Assembly: GCA_965222505.1 (NCBI GenBank)
Contig: OZ244956.1
Span: forward strand, 4,774,001 to 4,838,000
Direction: 5' to 3'
DNA from: G965222505 sp965222505
GTDB lineage: Bacteria > Bacteroidota > Rhodothermia > Rhodothermales > DATKEJ01
DNA length: 64,000 nt
A program made the translations under genes and the position numbers. Below, piece after piece: positions 33,433-42,772 of this stretch (positions within the stretch are counted from its first letter, which is position 1; every line of letters starts with the position of its first letter). The notes under the pieces are model-generated. The model ran no database searches and was not told the origin of the DNA. It saw only the letters and a program-made list of their open reading frames with translations.

Positions 33433-34911
33433 ATGGCAGACGCTATTACCTCCCGGTCGAGCGATTACGCTCAATGGTACATCGACGTTGTTCAACACGC
33501 AAAGCTGGCGGATTACTCGCCGGTTCGGGGGTGCATGATCATTCGACCAAACGGGTATGCCCTCTGGGAGAACATGCAGCGCGTGCTGGATGGCATGTTT
33601 AAGGCCACTGACCACGTCAACGCCTACTTCCCGATTTTCATCCCGCAATCGTTCCTCGAACGCGAAGCCGCCCACGTTGAAGGGTTCGCCAAGGAATGCG
33701 CCGTCGTGACCCACTCCCGTCTGACGGCAGCAGAAGACGGCTCGGGTCTCGTACCGGACTCGAATTCCCGCCTGGAAGAAAACCTGATCGTCCGGCCAAC
33801 CAGCGAGACCATCATCTGGCATACCTATGCCAAATGGATTCAATCCTGGCGGGACTTGCCGATTCTCATCAATCAGTGGGGGAACGTCGTCCGGTGGGAA
33901 ATGCGCACGCGCCTGTTCCTGCGTACGGCCGAGTTCCTGTGGCAGGAAGGCCACACGGCCCACGAGACCTCGGAAGAAGCCATTGAGGAAACCCTCAGCA
34001 TTCTCGGCATCTACGCCACCTTTGCCGAGGAGTACATGGCGATGCCGGTGATCAAGGGGGTCAAGACAGCCAGCGAGCGTTTCCCCGGTGCGGTCGATAC
34101 CTACTGCATCGAATCCCTCATGCAAAACGGGTGGGCGTTACAGGCCGGCACCAGCCATTTCCTGGGCCAGAACTTTGCCAAAGCCTTCGATTGCCGGTTC
34201 CAGAACCGCAATAACGAACAGGACTTCGTGTGGGCCACCTCCTGGGGGGTCTCCACCCGGCTCATCGGTGGCTTGCTGATGACGCACTCGGACGATAAGG
34301 GGCTGGTCCTGCCGCCGAAACTGGCTCCGACGCAGGTGGTCATCATTCCCCTGTACCGTAAAAACGCGGAAGACAAAACCGCAGTGCTGGAAGCCGTTGA
34401 TCAACTCAAGCATCAACTGCTGGATGCGGGCATTTCGGTGAAGGTGGACGCCAGCGAAGCCCACCGGCCGGGTTGGAAATTCCACGAGTATGAGGTGCAA
34501 GGGGTACCGGTCCGGGTCGTGCTTGGTCCGCGCGACCTCAAAGATGGTGTGTGTGAAATGGCCCGCCGGGATACGGGGGAGAAAATCTCAATCCCGTTGG
34601 AAACTGCGGCCTCGACCATCGGGGAAACCCTCGGCACGATCCAGCAGAACCTGTTTGATCGGGCGTTGGCCTTCCGTGAGGCCCGAACCACCAAAGTGGA
34701 CGACTATGACGCCTTCAAAGCGGCCCTTGACGAGCCGGGTGGATTTGTGCTGGCCCATTGGGACGGCACCGCAGAGACCGAAGCTCGGATCAAAGAGGAA
34801 ACCAAGGCCACCATTCGGTGCATACCCATTACCCAGGAAGCAGAAGCCGGTACTGACCTTGTGAGTGGGCAACCGTCGAAAGGCCGGGTCGTCTTCGCCC
34901 GGGCCTATTAG
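33433..34911 (+). CDS. proS: Prolyl-tRNA synthetase, archaeal/eukaryotic-like short type
   Basis: Class II aminoacyl-tRNA synthetase of 492 residues, lacking the insertion editing domain of the E. coli type and instead carrying a C-terminal extension. Family blocks are present: YSPVRGCMIIRPNGYALWENMQ, the long FPIFIPQSF region, LIVRPTSETIIWHTYAKWIQSWRDLP (motif 2 region), RTAEFLWQEGHTAHET, and MQNGWALQAGTSHFLGQNFAKAFD (motif 3 environment). It ends ...SGQPSKGRVVFARAY, the Tyr-terminus typical of this ProRS type. A PAP2-like membrane gene follows 12 bases downstream. Confidence 0.95.
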   Translation: MADAITSRSSDYAQWYIDVVQHAKLADYSPVRGCMIIRPNGYALWENMQRVLDGMFKATDHVNAYFPIFIPQSFLEREAAHVEGFAKECAVVTHSRLTAAEDGSGLVPDSNSRLEENLIVRPTSETIIWHTYAKWIQSWRDLPILINQWGNVVRWEMRTRLFLRTAEFLWQEGHTAHETSEEAIEETLSILGIYATFAEEYMAMPVIKGVKTASERFPGAVDTYCIESLMQNGWALQAGTSHFLGQNFAKAFDCRFQNRNNEQDFVWATSWGVSTRLIGGLLMTHSDDKGLVLPPKLAPTQVVIIPLYRKNAEDKTAVLEAVDQLKHQLLDAGISVKVDASEAHRPGWKFHEYEVQGVPVRVVLGPRDLKDGVCEMARRDTGEKISIPLETAASTIGETLGTIQQNLFDRALAFREARTTKVDDYDAFKAALDEPGGFVLAHWDGTAETEARIKEETKATIRCIPITQEAEAGTDLVSGQPSKGRVVFARAY

Positions 34912-34923
34912 GACGGGGGCTGC

Positions 34924-35565
34924 TTGAAAACCCCGGCCAAAGAGCCGATCACCTGGGCCGTCGGCCTGGCAGTAGGGATTTCCTACCTCATTAATCCTCT
35001 GTATTTGCCGGGGATGGCGTATGGGCTGTTGCTCCGGCAAGCCGGTGCTCCTTCCAGCGAGATCGGTGCTGTGCTGGTTGCTGTCCTGACCGGTTTTCTG
35101 GTGTTGCCGGTGGGCTACATCCTCATCCTGTTGAAACAGGGCAAGGTCACCGAACTGGACGTCCCGATCCGCCAAAACCGGACCCGGCCCTTGCTGTTTA
35201 GCCTGGGATGTATTCTGCTCACAACCGCGGGGCTTGCGGTATGGGGGCAGACGGCTACCCGGCTTGTGCCGGCATTATCCGGGGCCTATCTGCTCAACGT
35301 CTTGGTCTTGTTGGGGATCAACTTCTACTGGAAGATCTCCATTCATCTGATGGGTATCGGTGCGCTGGTGGCTGTGCTGATCTGGCTTGGCGCGCAAGGA
35401 CTGAGGATGCCGGAATGGGCATGGATCGGACTGGCCACGGCTGTGCTGTTGGTCATGTGGGCCAGGCTGCGCCTGAAGGCACATACCATGGCTCAGGTAA
35501 CCATCGGATTTCTGGTGGGGTTGGCCGTTACATACGTTGCACTTCTGCTGTTGACATCTGGATAA
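34924..35565 (+). CDS. PAP2-like membrane protein with degenerate phosphatase motifs
   Basis: About 213 residues with six hydrophobic segments. Weak echoes of the PAP2 phosphatase motifs are seen: a Pro-Arg-containing element (PIRQNRTRPLLFS), WKISIHLMGIG in place of the SGH motif, and KAHTMAQVTIGFLVG, which resembles the third motif with its catalytic His and following Asp/Gly. So it is a diverged member of that superfamily in Bacteroidota, perhaps a phospholipid or isoprenoid phosphatase, or inactive. The start is a TTG (34924-34926) shortly after proS; no nearby ATG fits. Low certainty on activity. Confidence 0.7.
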   Translation: MKTPAKEPITWAVGLAVGISYLINPLYLPGMAYGLLLRQAGAPSSEIGAVLVAVLTGFLVLPVGYILILLKQGKVTELDVPIRQNRTRPLLFSLGCILLTTAGLAVWGQTATRLVPALSGAYLLNVLVLLGINFYWKISIHLMGIGALVAVLIWLGAQGLRMPEWAWIGLATAVLLVMWARLRLKAHTMAQVTIGFLVGLAVTYVALLLLTSG

Positions 35566-35697
35566 GGGTATACTTTTCTCCAACGTAGCTGGCGGGAACG
35601 TAACACAAGGCCTCGGTGTAACACGGCACCTGTAAACAATGACAGCTTCAATTAGGAGGAAGCCCCCATACGGCATCGTTACCAAATCTGTTTTTTT

Positions 35698-35757
35698 ATT
35701 GCGTAATGGGTATTGCGTAAGGGAAGTAAAAATTACGCAATACGCATTACGCAATAT
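35698..35757. repeat. Palindromic TTACGCAATA repeat, copy 2
   Basis: TTGCGTAATGGGTATTGCGTAA followed by GGGAAGTAAAA and TTACGCAATACGCATTACGC. Nearly identical to the copy at 31797-31850. It separates the PAP2-like gene from the TonB receptor gene, both on the plus strand. Confidence 0.85.
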
Positions 35758-35828
35758 GTACCGCCATTGATTAACCAGGGCTGTCAAGTCTCGAAATGGT
35801 GTATGACTTGGGGAAAACGCTGACGCAG

Positions 35829-38273
35829 ATGCGATTTTGGGTTTTGGCAATGGTCCTGATCGGTTGCTTCGCCTTGGAAGCGGTACATGCACAAGGATGG
35901 GGCCGGGTGGAAGGCACCGTTCGTGAGGCCACGTCCGGCGAACCCATGCCGGGGGTAACAGTAATCGTCAATGGCACCAACTTTGGCACGGCCACTGGCA
36001 CCGATGGCTCCTACACCCTCCGTATTCCCGAAGGCCGCAAGGCCCTGCGCTTCTCATTCGTTGGCTATGAAACCCGCATCGATTCGGTGTTTATCCCCCG
36101 CAATGGCCTGGTGATCTTCAACGCGGCCTTAAACCGTGCTGATCTGGAACTGGATGAGGTTTTGGTTCAGGATGAACGCACCCGAGAGGCCGGGGTGGTG
36201 GAAATCGACCCGGAAACCATCGAAGACATGCCGGCTCCGTTTCACGATGGATTTCGGATCCTGAAGGTGCAACCGGGGGTCGCTAGCAACAATGAACTCT
36301 CCAACGAATATTCCGTACGCGGCGGCGGCTACAACGAAAACCTCGTCTACATCAACGGCTTTGAGGTGTACAAACCTTTCCGTGTTCGGCAGGGCGAACA
36401 GGAGGGCCTGGGACTGGTCAATCCTGACCTGACGCAGCGCATGACGTTCTACACCGGCGGTTTCCCGGCTCGGTTTGGTGGCAAGCTCTCCTCAGCACTT
36501 GATGTGCAATACAAACGGCCCGGTGTGCCCAGCGGCTCGGCATATGCTTCGATGCTGGATGCAGGAGGTACCATCGGAGCCGCAGGACTGGACGGACGGC
36601 TCTATGGGATGGTGGGCATCCGCAAGGCCCGTGCCCGACGACTCTTTGGCACGCAAGAACTCAAAGGCCAGTACGATCCGGATTATACCGATGTGCAAGC
36701 CACCCTGGGATATCAGTTTGCCCAGGGGCACACCCTCGAAGCCCTCGGCCTGTGGGCACGCCATGAGTTTCGGTTTGAACCGAGCAACCGACGTACGTTT
36801 TTCGGGACGTTTAACAACCTGCAATCCATCTGGATCAATTATGCCGGAGACGAACGGGATGGCTATGAAACCGGCTTTGCGGGGCTTCGCCTGACGAGCC
36901 AACTCACCCCAACCCTCCGCGCCGAACACGCCCTGGCCTATTTTGATACGGACGAATCCGAACAGTTTGATATCCGCGGCTCAGCCGTTTTGTATCTGAT
37001 CGACAATCCCTTTGAGGCCAATCCGGAATCCGGCGAAGGACTCATCCCGACCGGCAGCGCCCGGCAAGAGGACTTTGCCAACAACCAGGTTCACCTTCGC
37101 ACGTTCACGGGGCAGGGGCGCTACCTGATGGCTTTCGAGCGGATCGCACCCGAAATGGGGTGGTATGTGCGTAGCCTCCAATTTGGGGATGCGCTCAATG
37201 AGAAGTCGATTGTCTCAGGTCGCTCCACGGAAGGTTTGCCAGTACGGATTGTGGTGGACAGCCTCAATGCCGCAGCCGATTTTGACGCGAATCAGGCTGG
37301 CGGGTATATCCAAAACACCTTCGACCTGTTGCCGCAGCGCGACCGGTTGGTCGTCACCGCCGGACTCCGGGCTGATTACTTTTCCTTCAATGAGGAATGG
37401 ACCTTCTCACCGCGTCTGACGGCCCGGATGCAAATGTCTGAAAACCTGACCCTGATGGGATCGCTGGGCGTCTATCATCAAAACCCGACCTACCGCGAAC
37501 TGCGCGGCACAGCCAGCTTGGAAGCCGCAGGTACCCCCATCAACCGGGATCTGAAATCCCAACGGGCCATTCAGTGGGTCGGGGGGATGGAATACTTTCT
37601 AACCCGCCAGCGCATGTACATCCGTGCCGAGGCCTATTACAAAAACCTCGATCGGCTCATTTCCTATGGTGTAGAAAACGTGCGCGTCACCTATTCCGGC
37701 GAAAATGATACGCAAGGGCAGGTCTACGGCTTAGATTTGCAACTGCGCGGTGAATTTGTCCCCGGTTTGGAAAGCTGGCTGAACTACGGGTTTATGGTAG
37801 GCCGGGAAGAATTTTTGCCGTCCTTCCAAACCGAGTTCAACGAAGGCACCCTGGCCCGCCCAACGGATCAGCGGCACACGTTTTCTTTATTCATTCAGGA
37901 TTACGTCCCCAACGACCCCACGTGGAAGTTGCACATGCGCATCCTGTTCGGCACCGGTTTGCCGTACACGCCGCCGGTCCCGGGCGAGACGGTCGGCAAC
38001 ATCCAGCTTCAGGCCTCTGGCAAGCGCAATTCTGAACGGTACCCGGAGTACAAGCGGCTGGACCTCGGGGCTACCAAAACGCTGAACCTCGCCAAAGCCG
38101 GGTTCGGCGATGTGCCGGTGCGCCTCAAACTCACCGCTGAGGTGTTGAATGTGTTTGACATGGTGAATACCGTCGCCTACACCTGGGTCACCGGCGCGGA
38201 TGGCATTTGGAACCGCGTTCCTACACGGTTGACTCCCCGGACGTTTAATCTTCGCGCACGGGTGGAGTTTTGA
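35829..38273 (+). CDS. TonB-dependent receptor with carboxypeptidase-regulatory-like domain
   Basis: An outer-membrane active transporter of about 814 residues. After a signal peptide (residues 1-22, ending VHA) comes a CarboxypepD_reg-like domain (GRVEGTVREATSGEPMPGVT through SFVGYETRIDSV), then the TonB plug (DMPAPFHDGFRILKVQPGV, NELSNEYSVRGGGYNENLVY) and a long beta-barrel ending FNLRARVEF with a terminal Phe. The ATG at 35829 is chosen to give a good signal peptide; an ATG eleven codons upstream is possible. There is no SusD-type partner, so its substrate (siderophore, peptide, glycan) is unknown. A TTACGCAATA repeat lies in its upstream region. Confidence 0.88.
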   Translation: MRFWVLAMVLIGCFALEAVHAQGWGRVEGTVREATSGEPMPGVTVIVNGTNFGTATGTDGSYTLRIPEGRKALRFSFVGYETRIDSVFIPRNGLVIFNAALNRADLELDEVLVQDERTREAGVVEIDPETIEDMPAPFHDGFRILKVQPGVASNNELSNEYSVRGGGYNENLVYINGFEVYKPFRVRQGEQEGLGLVNPDLTQRMTFYTGGFPARFGGKLSSALDVQYKRPGVPSGSAYASMLDAGGTIGAAGLDGRLYGMVGIRKARARRLFGTQELKGQYDPDYTDVQATLGYQFAQGHTLEALGLWARHEFRFEPSNRRTFFGTFNNLQSIWINYAGDERDGYETGFAGLRLTSQLTPTLRAEHALAYFDTDESEQFDIRGSAVLYLIDNPFEANPESGEGLIPTGSARQEDFANNQVHLRTFTGQGRYLMAFERIAPEMGWYVRSLQFGDALNEKSIVSGRSTEGLPVRIVVDSLNAAADFDANQAGGYIQNTFDLLPQRDRLVVTAGLRADYFSFNEEWTFSPRLTARMQMSENLTLMGSLGVYHQNPTYRELRGTASLEAAGTPINRDLKSQRAIQWVGGMEYFLTRQRMYIRAEAYYKNLDRLISYGVENVRVTYSGENDTQGQVYGLDLQLRGEFVPGLESWLNYGFMVGREEFLPSFQTEFNEGTLARPTDQRHTFSLFIQDYVPNDPTWKLHMRILFGTGLPYTPPVPGETVGNIQLQASGKRNSERYPEYKRLDLGATKTLNLAKAGFGDVPVRLKLTAEVLNVFDMVNTVAYTWVTGADGIWNRVPTRLTPRTFNLRARVEF

Positions 38274-38287
38274 TGCCCAATCATAAA

Positions 38288-39244
38288 TCATCCAACCACC
38301 ACCAGTCGGCGTACGGCGGATTGGGTGGGGGTGGTTACGCGGTAGAGGTAGACGCCGCTTGGGAGGTTCTCGGCTTCAAAAGTAAAGCGATGACGGCCTG
38401 CGGCTTGCCGGCCATCGGCGAGGGTTCGTATCGGCTGGCCCAGAATTGAAAAGACCTCAACTTGCACATCTTGCGGGGTGGAGAGGGTATAGGCCAGTGT
38501 GGTGTGCCCCGAGAAGGGGTTGGGATAGCTTTCCAGTTCAAAGAGGCCCGGTTGTGGTACGTCTTCCAATGCGGTAGCCACCGAGAAGGTAACCGTCAGC
38601 ATGGGTGGGTTTACGCCTTCCCGGCTGTCGAAGCGCAGGGCCGATTGTGGGGTGATTTCATTGCCGATCATGATCAAGCCGAAATTGCTTTTGGCATCGT
38701 CGATCCAGGATTGGACATCGGCCACCAATTCGGGGGTCGATTCAAAGGTGTAGGTGCCGAGGTCACTGATATCTAGGATTGCACTTGCGGTGGTGTCAAA
38801 GTCGCCCCCAGGTGCCGTCCAGGTCTCTGTATCAAAAAAGGTATGGAGCCAGGTGGCATCGCCTGCGGTGGCATCGGCTCCGCGTCCGCCGGAGGAATTG
38901 GAGGTACCTTCGCCCCAATCTGCCAGGACGCGGTGCAAGGTGGCAGATTGGGCGCCTGTGTTGGTTTGCGCCAGCTCAAGGGTGAGCGCAGCGCTTTCGA
39001 TGGTTGCACCGACCGGGATTTCGGAGGATACATCAAATGCCATCAGGCTACGCCGTACCCCTGCGGTATTGGTGCGGCCAATGTAAAGGCTGGACCCTAC
39101 ACCGCTGCTCAGGGCACCCGTTTCGCTAAAAAAAAGGACATTGTCCTTCACCGGAACGAGGACCACTTCCGGCTGCGCGTGAAGGGTTTCAGCAAGGCCG
39201 GCCAATACGAAAAGCAGTATAATAACGCGCATAGGATTAGGCAT
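38288..39244 (-). CDS. Secreted DNRLRE-domain protein with type IX sorting domain
   Basis: A 318-residue exported protein. Signal peptide at residues 1-23 (ending ETLHAQ). Residues about 28-225 match the DNRLRE type beta domain (SSLYIGRTNTAGVRRSLMAF, ATLHRVLADWGEG, SNFGLIMIGNEI), named for its typical sequence and found in large extracellular proteins. Residues about 238-318 are a sorting domain (LESYPNPFSGHTTLAYTL, SGVYLYRV). It is likely secreted and bound to the surface. An alternative start four codons in (MRVIILLFVLAG) is also acceptable. Convergent with the TonB receptor. Confidence 0.85.
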   Translation of the reverse strand: MPNPMRVIILLFVLAGLAETLHAQPEVVLVPVKDNVLFFSETGALSSGVGSSLYIGRTNTAGVRRSLMAFDVSSEIPVGATIESAALTLELAQTNTGAQSATLHRVLADWGEGTSNSSGGRGADATAGDATWLHTFFDTETWTAPGGDFDTTASAILDISDLGTYTFESTPELVADVQSWIDDAKSNFGLIMIGNEITPQSALRFDSREGVNPPMLTVTFSVATALEDVPQPGLFELESYPNPFSGHTTLAYTLSTPQDVQVEVFSILGQPIRTLADGRQAAGRHRFTFEAENLPSGVYLYRVTTPTQSAVRRLVVVG

Positions 39245-39299
39245 AGTTTGGAAAACGAAAACAGGTTGGAATGTATGAGAGCATATGCAGCAAAGATCG

Positions 39300-39977
39300 T
39301 TACATCGATTGGCTTTTGCTTAACCGATGGGCCAGCCGCGTTGGCTCCGGAAGTCGGTACCGGGTGGTGCTCTGCAAGGTGAGCGCAACAGCCTCATCCA
39401 GGGTAATGCGGTGCCCGATGCTTACAAACACAGGTTTCACCCGGGACCGGGTGCGTACGATGCTGCCCAACACTTCGGTCCGGTTTTTAGACGCATACAA
39501 CGGGGATTTTGCCTGCTTGTACAAGGCGGGTTCATCGTATTCGCCAGTGAGCCGGGTTTTGGCAACGCCGAAGGCCGGTCGTTCCAGCATAATCCCCAGG
39601 TGGCAGGCCAGGCCAAACCGGCGCGGATGGGCCAGACCCTGGCTGTCGGTCATAAACACGTCGGGCACCACGGTGAGTTGTTCCAGGGCGGGGAGGATGG
39701 CCGGCATCTCTCTAAAACTGAGCAGGCCGGAGATGTAGGGAAACCCCACGGGTCCTCGCCATACCGTTTGATCAACCACGGAAAGATCATCCAGTTGGAC
39801 CACAACAATCGCCGTTTGTACCTGGTTTCCGCGTACACTTACATCTACACCGGCAATGGTTTGTGGGGGTGAGGGTAGAGGTTGCGCCCTGACGCGCTCG
39901 GCTAACTGGTGCTGTATGGCAATGGCTTCCTTCGGAGAGACATCCCAGGGGTGGACGTGATGCAAGGGGAACGGCAT
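39300..39977 (-). CDS. nfi: Endonuclease V
   Basis: Repairs deaminated adenine (hypoxanthine) by nicking DNA one base 3' of the lesion. The 225 residues carry the family's active-site pattern: D45 in IAGVDVSVRG, E90 in FPYISGLLSFRE (with the wedge PYIS element), D111 in DSQGLAHPRRFG, and the C-terminal KPVFVSIGHRITLDEAV. The residue after D111 is Ser where Gly is usual, a mild oddity. It lies three bases after the (frameshifted) lytic transglycosylase, probably on the same transcript. Confidence 0.93.
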   Translation of the reverse strand: MPFPLHHVHPWDVSPKEAIAIQHQLAERVRAQPLPSPPQTIAGVDVSVRGNQVQTAIVVVQLDDLSVVDQTVWRGPVGFPYISGLLSFREMPAILPALEQLTVVPDVFMTDSQGLAHPRRFGLACHLGIMLERPAFGVAKTRLTGEYDEPALYKQAKSPLYASKNRTEVLGSIVRTRSRVKPVFVSIGHRITLDEAVALTLQSTTRYRLPEPTRLAHRLSKSQSM

Positions 39978-39980
39978 GCC

Positions 39981-41821
39981 TTATCGTGCGCGGGAAATGC
40001 GGGCCGGGGGGGGGAGGGGATTGCTGCTCATCCGCGTGGCGCGTTTGTCTAACGCAGCAACGGCATCAGCCAGCTTTCGCCAGGCGTTGATGTTCCAGAA
40101 AATCTTGTGGATGCGGATGATCTCGGCCTGTGCTTTCCGGTAAGGGGTTGGATTCTGGCTGGCCAATTCCTTCATGGCATCGGCCAGCTTGAACAGGCGG
40201 TCCTTGTTGGCCTGATTGAATCCGAAATTGGAGATGTCGTTCACCAGGGCCTCGTATTGGGAATCCCAGATGGTTTTTTCGAGGGTCAGGTCCGGGTCGG
40301 GGTAGGTGGATTCGTCAAACCGCTGGGTTTGTCGTAAATCGAACAGGTTAAATCCAGCTTTTTTTAGCAATTTGGCAGTTCCGGGGGGGAGCAAAATGCG
40401 GATGTTAACCCGCCGTTCGATGCGTTGGAATACGACGTTGCCGGCGGAAGGAATAAATCTACTGTTGCCCAACGGGGGTAACCCGAGATGCGGGTTGAAC
40501 CGTCTGAAGTTTTCGTAAGGGGCCTTTACGCGGTCTGGCCCCCAATCGAGTTCTGGGCCGTGTTTGACGATGGCTTTTAGCAGGGCCGAGAGGCTGATGT
40601 TGGCATTGGCGTTGAAGGTCACCAAATCTGCCTTTCTGGTTTTACGAAAGTCCACCGGCAAGATTTCGGTGGCGCGGAAAGCTCCATAGGCCGCCGGCAG
40701 GTACGCCCGGGACTGATGCCGGAAACTGGAGCCATTGCTGACGATGGGGAAGCCTTCGGTTACGCCCCAGGCATAGGCATCCATCACATGCGAGGCCTTG
40801 AGGTTCGGTTTCTTGTTTTGGACGAAAAGCCGGAGACGTTCAGCATGTTTGCCGGGCCGGAATGATAGGCCGAAAGGCCGGGAAACTCGTGCCCGAGGGC
40901 ATTGGCATACCCGCGCATCAGGATAAATGCATGCTCCATCAACAACAGGGGGTGACGCTCTTCCCGGACGGTCAGTTTTTTGCGCTGGCCGTGGACCCGA
41001 AGGGGGTAGGTCTTGAGGCCAGCCCGTTTCAGGCGGTCCGGCATAAACTGGTAGCGTCCGCGGGCACCCACCCGTGAAACCATGTGGTCCTGGTTGAAAG
41101 TCTCTACGGTGCCGAGTTCGGCGGAGACGGCACTGAGGCCGTGGCGACGGGCCAGGCGTAGTTCATATTCGACGTATGGGGCATCACGGGTAAAGGCTTC
41201 AAAGACCTGATTTAGGCGGCCCCACTTAATCGTGATGGCCGCTTTGGGGATGCCGAGCCGGGTATATTTTTTGACGAGTCTTTTGGTCTCGGCATTACGC
41301 CGTCGGTCAATGTTACCCCAATTCGGCGCAGTTTCGCTGCTCAGAAAAGCGTTCCGTTCCTTGGACAGCACGTACACTTCAAGCACCCGGTTGGTGCGGT
41401 TGTCAAAAACCCGGATGGTAAAGTTGTCATCCACGCCATAGCGGGTGGCTTGCAGGTCCAGCCAGGCGTAATATTGCCGGTACAAATCGGTATAATGCAC
41501 CCGCCGGACGAGTGTACTTTCGGCAGGGACGGCTTCAGCCGGCACAAAGGCCGGATACATCTGTTCCGGGTGTAACCCCAATTCTTCAAACACATGGATA
41601 CCGGTACGGAACGGCAGTTCCCGTTTTTTGGGGAGCGTATCCGGTTGCACAAAGGCCGCGGCTTCCACAAGGGTACAGGCCGGGTTCAGGGCTGTGCCAC
41701 AGGGCGCACGGGTACCAACAGCCAGGATGGTCGTTCCTCCGACGATCATCACCAAACCAGCCACCACCAGCGGGGTGCGCTTAATCAGGTTGAGGATATC
41801 CGATATGGAGAATAATCGCAT
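39981..41821 (-). pseudogene. GH23-like lytic transglycosylase, interrupted by a one-base frameshift
   Basis: Residues 1-345 (from 41821): a membrane anchor (TPLVVAGLVMIVGGTTILAV), an N-terminal domain, and a transglycosylase-like core with VETFNQDHMVSRVGARGRYQFMPD, the conserved ESxxxxxxxSxxGAxGxxQxMP pattern, and GLSAYHSGPANMLNV. There the frame breaks: the continuation RLFVQNKKPNLKASHVMDAYAWGVTEGFP is in the next frame. Restoring one base near 40832-40837 gives a 613-residue protein that ends at 39981. Without it, a stop comes at 40784-40786. It likely cleaved peptidoglycan; a sequencing error or genuine decay cannot be distinguished here. The second half has no recognised domain. Confidence 0.75.
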
Positions 41822-42061
41822 GGAACAGGCGAGACGTGCGAGGCTGGGTTACAGTAAGAAGCTGATTAGGCCGGGTCAGACAGCCTGGGGAAGAGGTATA
41901 CATAAAATACACGACCGCACCGTGCAACGCCTACCAGAAAAGATCACCTGTAAGGATTACATGTTCAGTCGTACCCTGCTTGCTCCCAGTCGTAATAACG
42001 GCATCACAAACGATTAAAAGCAAGCCATTTCGCCGAAAAGCGATCTGTTTTTTGGACAGGC

Positions 42062-42772
42062 TTAAGTGGATCGAGCTTGGGCTGCCCGCCGGATGAAGTC
42101 TGCAAACAGTGGAGCAGTCTGGCTTTGCATTCGTTCTGGATGAAACTGTACACCACACAGCCGGCCACCTTCAGCTTCAATGCCTTCAATCACGCCGTCT
42201 GGTGCTGTGGCAGAGATTTGAAGGCCCTTACCCACATCACCTACGGCCTGTATGTGCCGGGTTTCGACCATAATGGAATTCGTCTGCAACACCCGTTGGA
42301 GATAAGAGCCGGGGGCCAGGTGGACGGCGTGCGGAGGGGCACCCCGGTGGACGCTATGGTTGAGGGCATTCGGAACGTGTTCCTGAAGGTCACCATAGAT
42401 CGTTCCCCCAAAACGGGCATTGAGGAGTTGCATGCCGTAGCATATGCCCAAGACGGGTTTCCGCGTAGCCAGAAAGGCATCCAGAATTTGCAGGTCGGTT
42501 TCGACCCGGACGGGGTGGGTCAACGGTAGATCGTCTGGCAGTTTACCGATGAGTCCCTTCGTTATGGCCGGCCCGCCGGAAATCACCAGGCCATCCAGCA
42601 TGGCGGTAAAATCAAGGAGGGCCGCTGGATCGTTTAGCATCGGGACGATCAGTGGTAGCCCTCCAGCGGTTTCGATGGCCTCCACGTAGGCACGGTTGAT
42701 ACGTTGTTCGTCATCCTTGAGGGCCGTCGTCAGGCCGATGCGGGGGCGGGGGGTCATACCAGGTATTTCCAT
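42062..42772 (-). CDS. Class I glutamine amidotransferase-like hydrolase (peptidase C26, PuuD-like)
   Basis: A 236-residue cytoplasmic enzyme resembling gamma-glutamyl-GABA hydrolase. The nucleophile Cys lies in LGICYGMQLLNARFGGT, the catalytic His/Glu in CGVQFHPERMQ, and DGLVISGGPAI is the first conserved loop. All triad residues are present. It shares the base A with the dnaE stop (TGATG, 42770-42774), so it is translationally coupled to dnaE. Exact substrate is unknown; peptidoglycan-like or polyamine intermediates are possible. Confidence 0.88.
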   Translation of the reverse strand: MEIPGMTPRPRIGLTTALKDDEQRINRAYVEAIETAGGLPLIVPMLNDPAALLDFTAMLDGLVISGGPAITKGLIGKLPDDLPLTHPVRVETDLQILDAFLATRKPVLGICYGMQLLNARFGGTIYGDLQEHVPNALNHSVHRGAPPHAVHLAPGSYLQRVLQTNSIMVETRHIQAVGDVGKGLQISATAPDGVIEGIEAEGGRLCGVQFHPERMQSQTAPLFADFIRRAAQARST

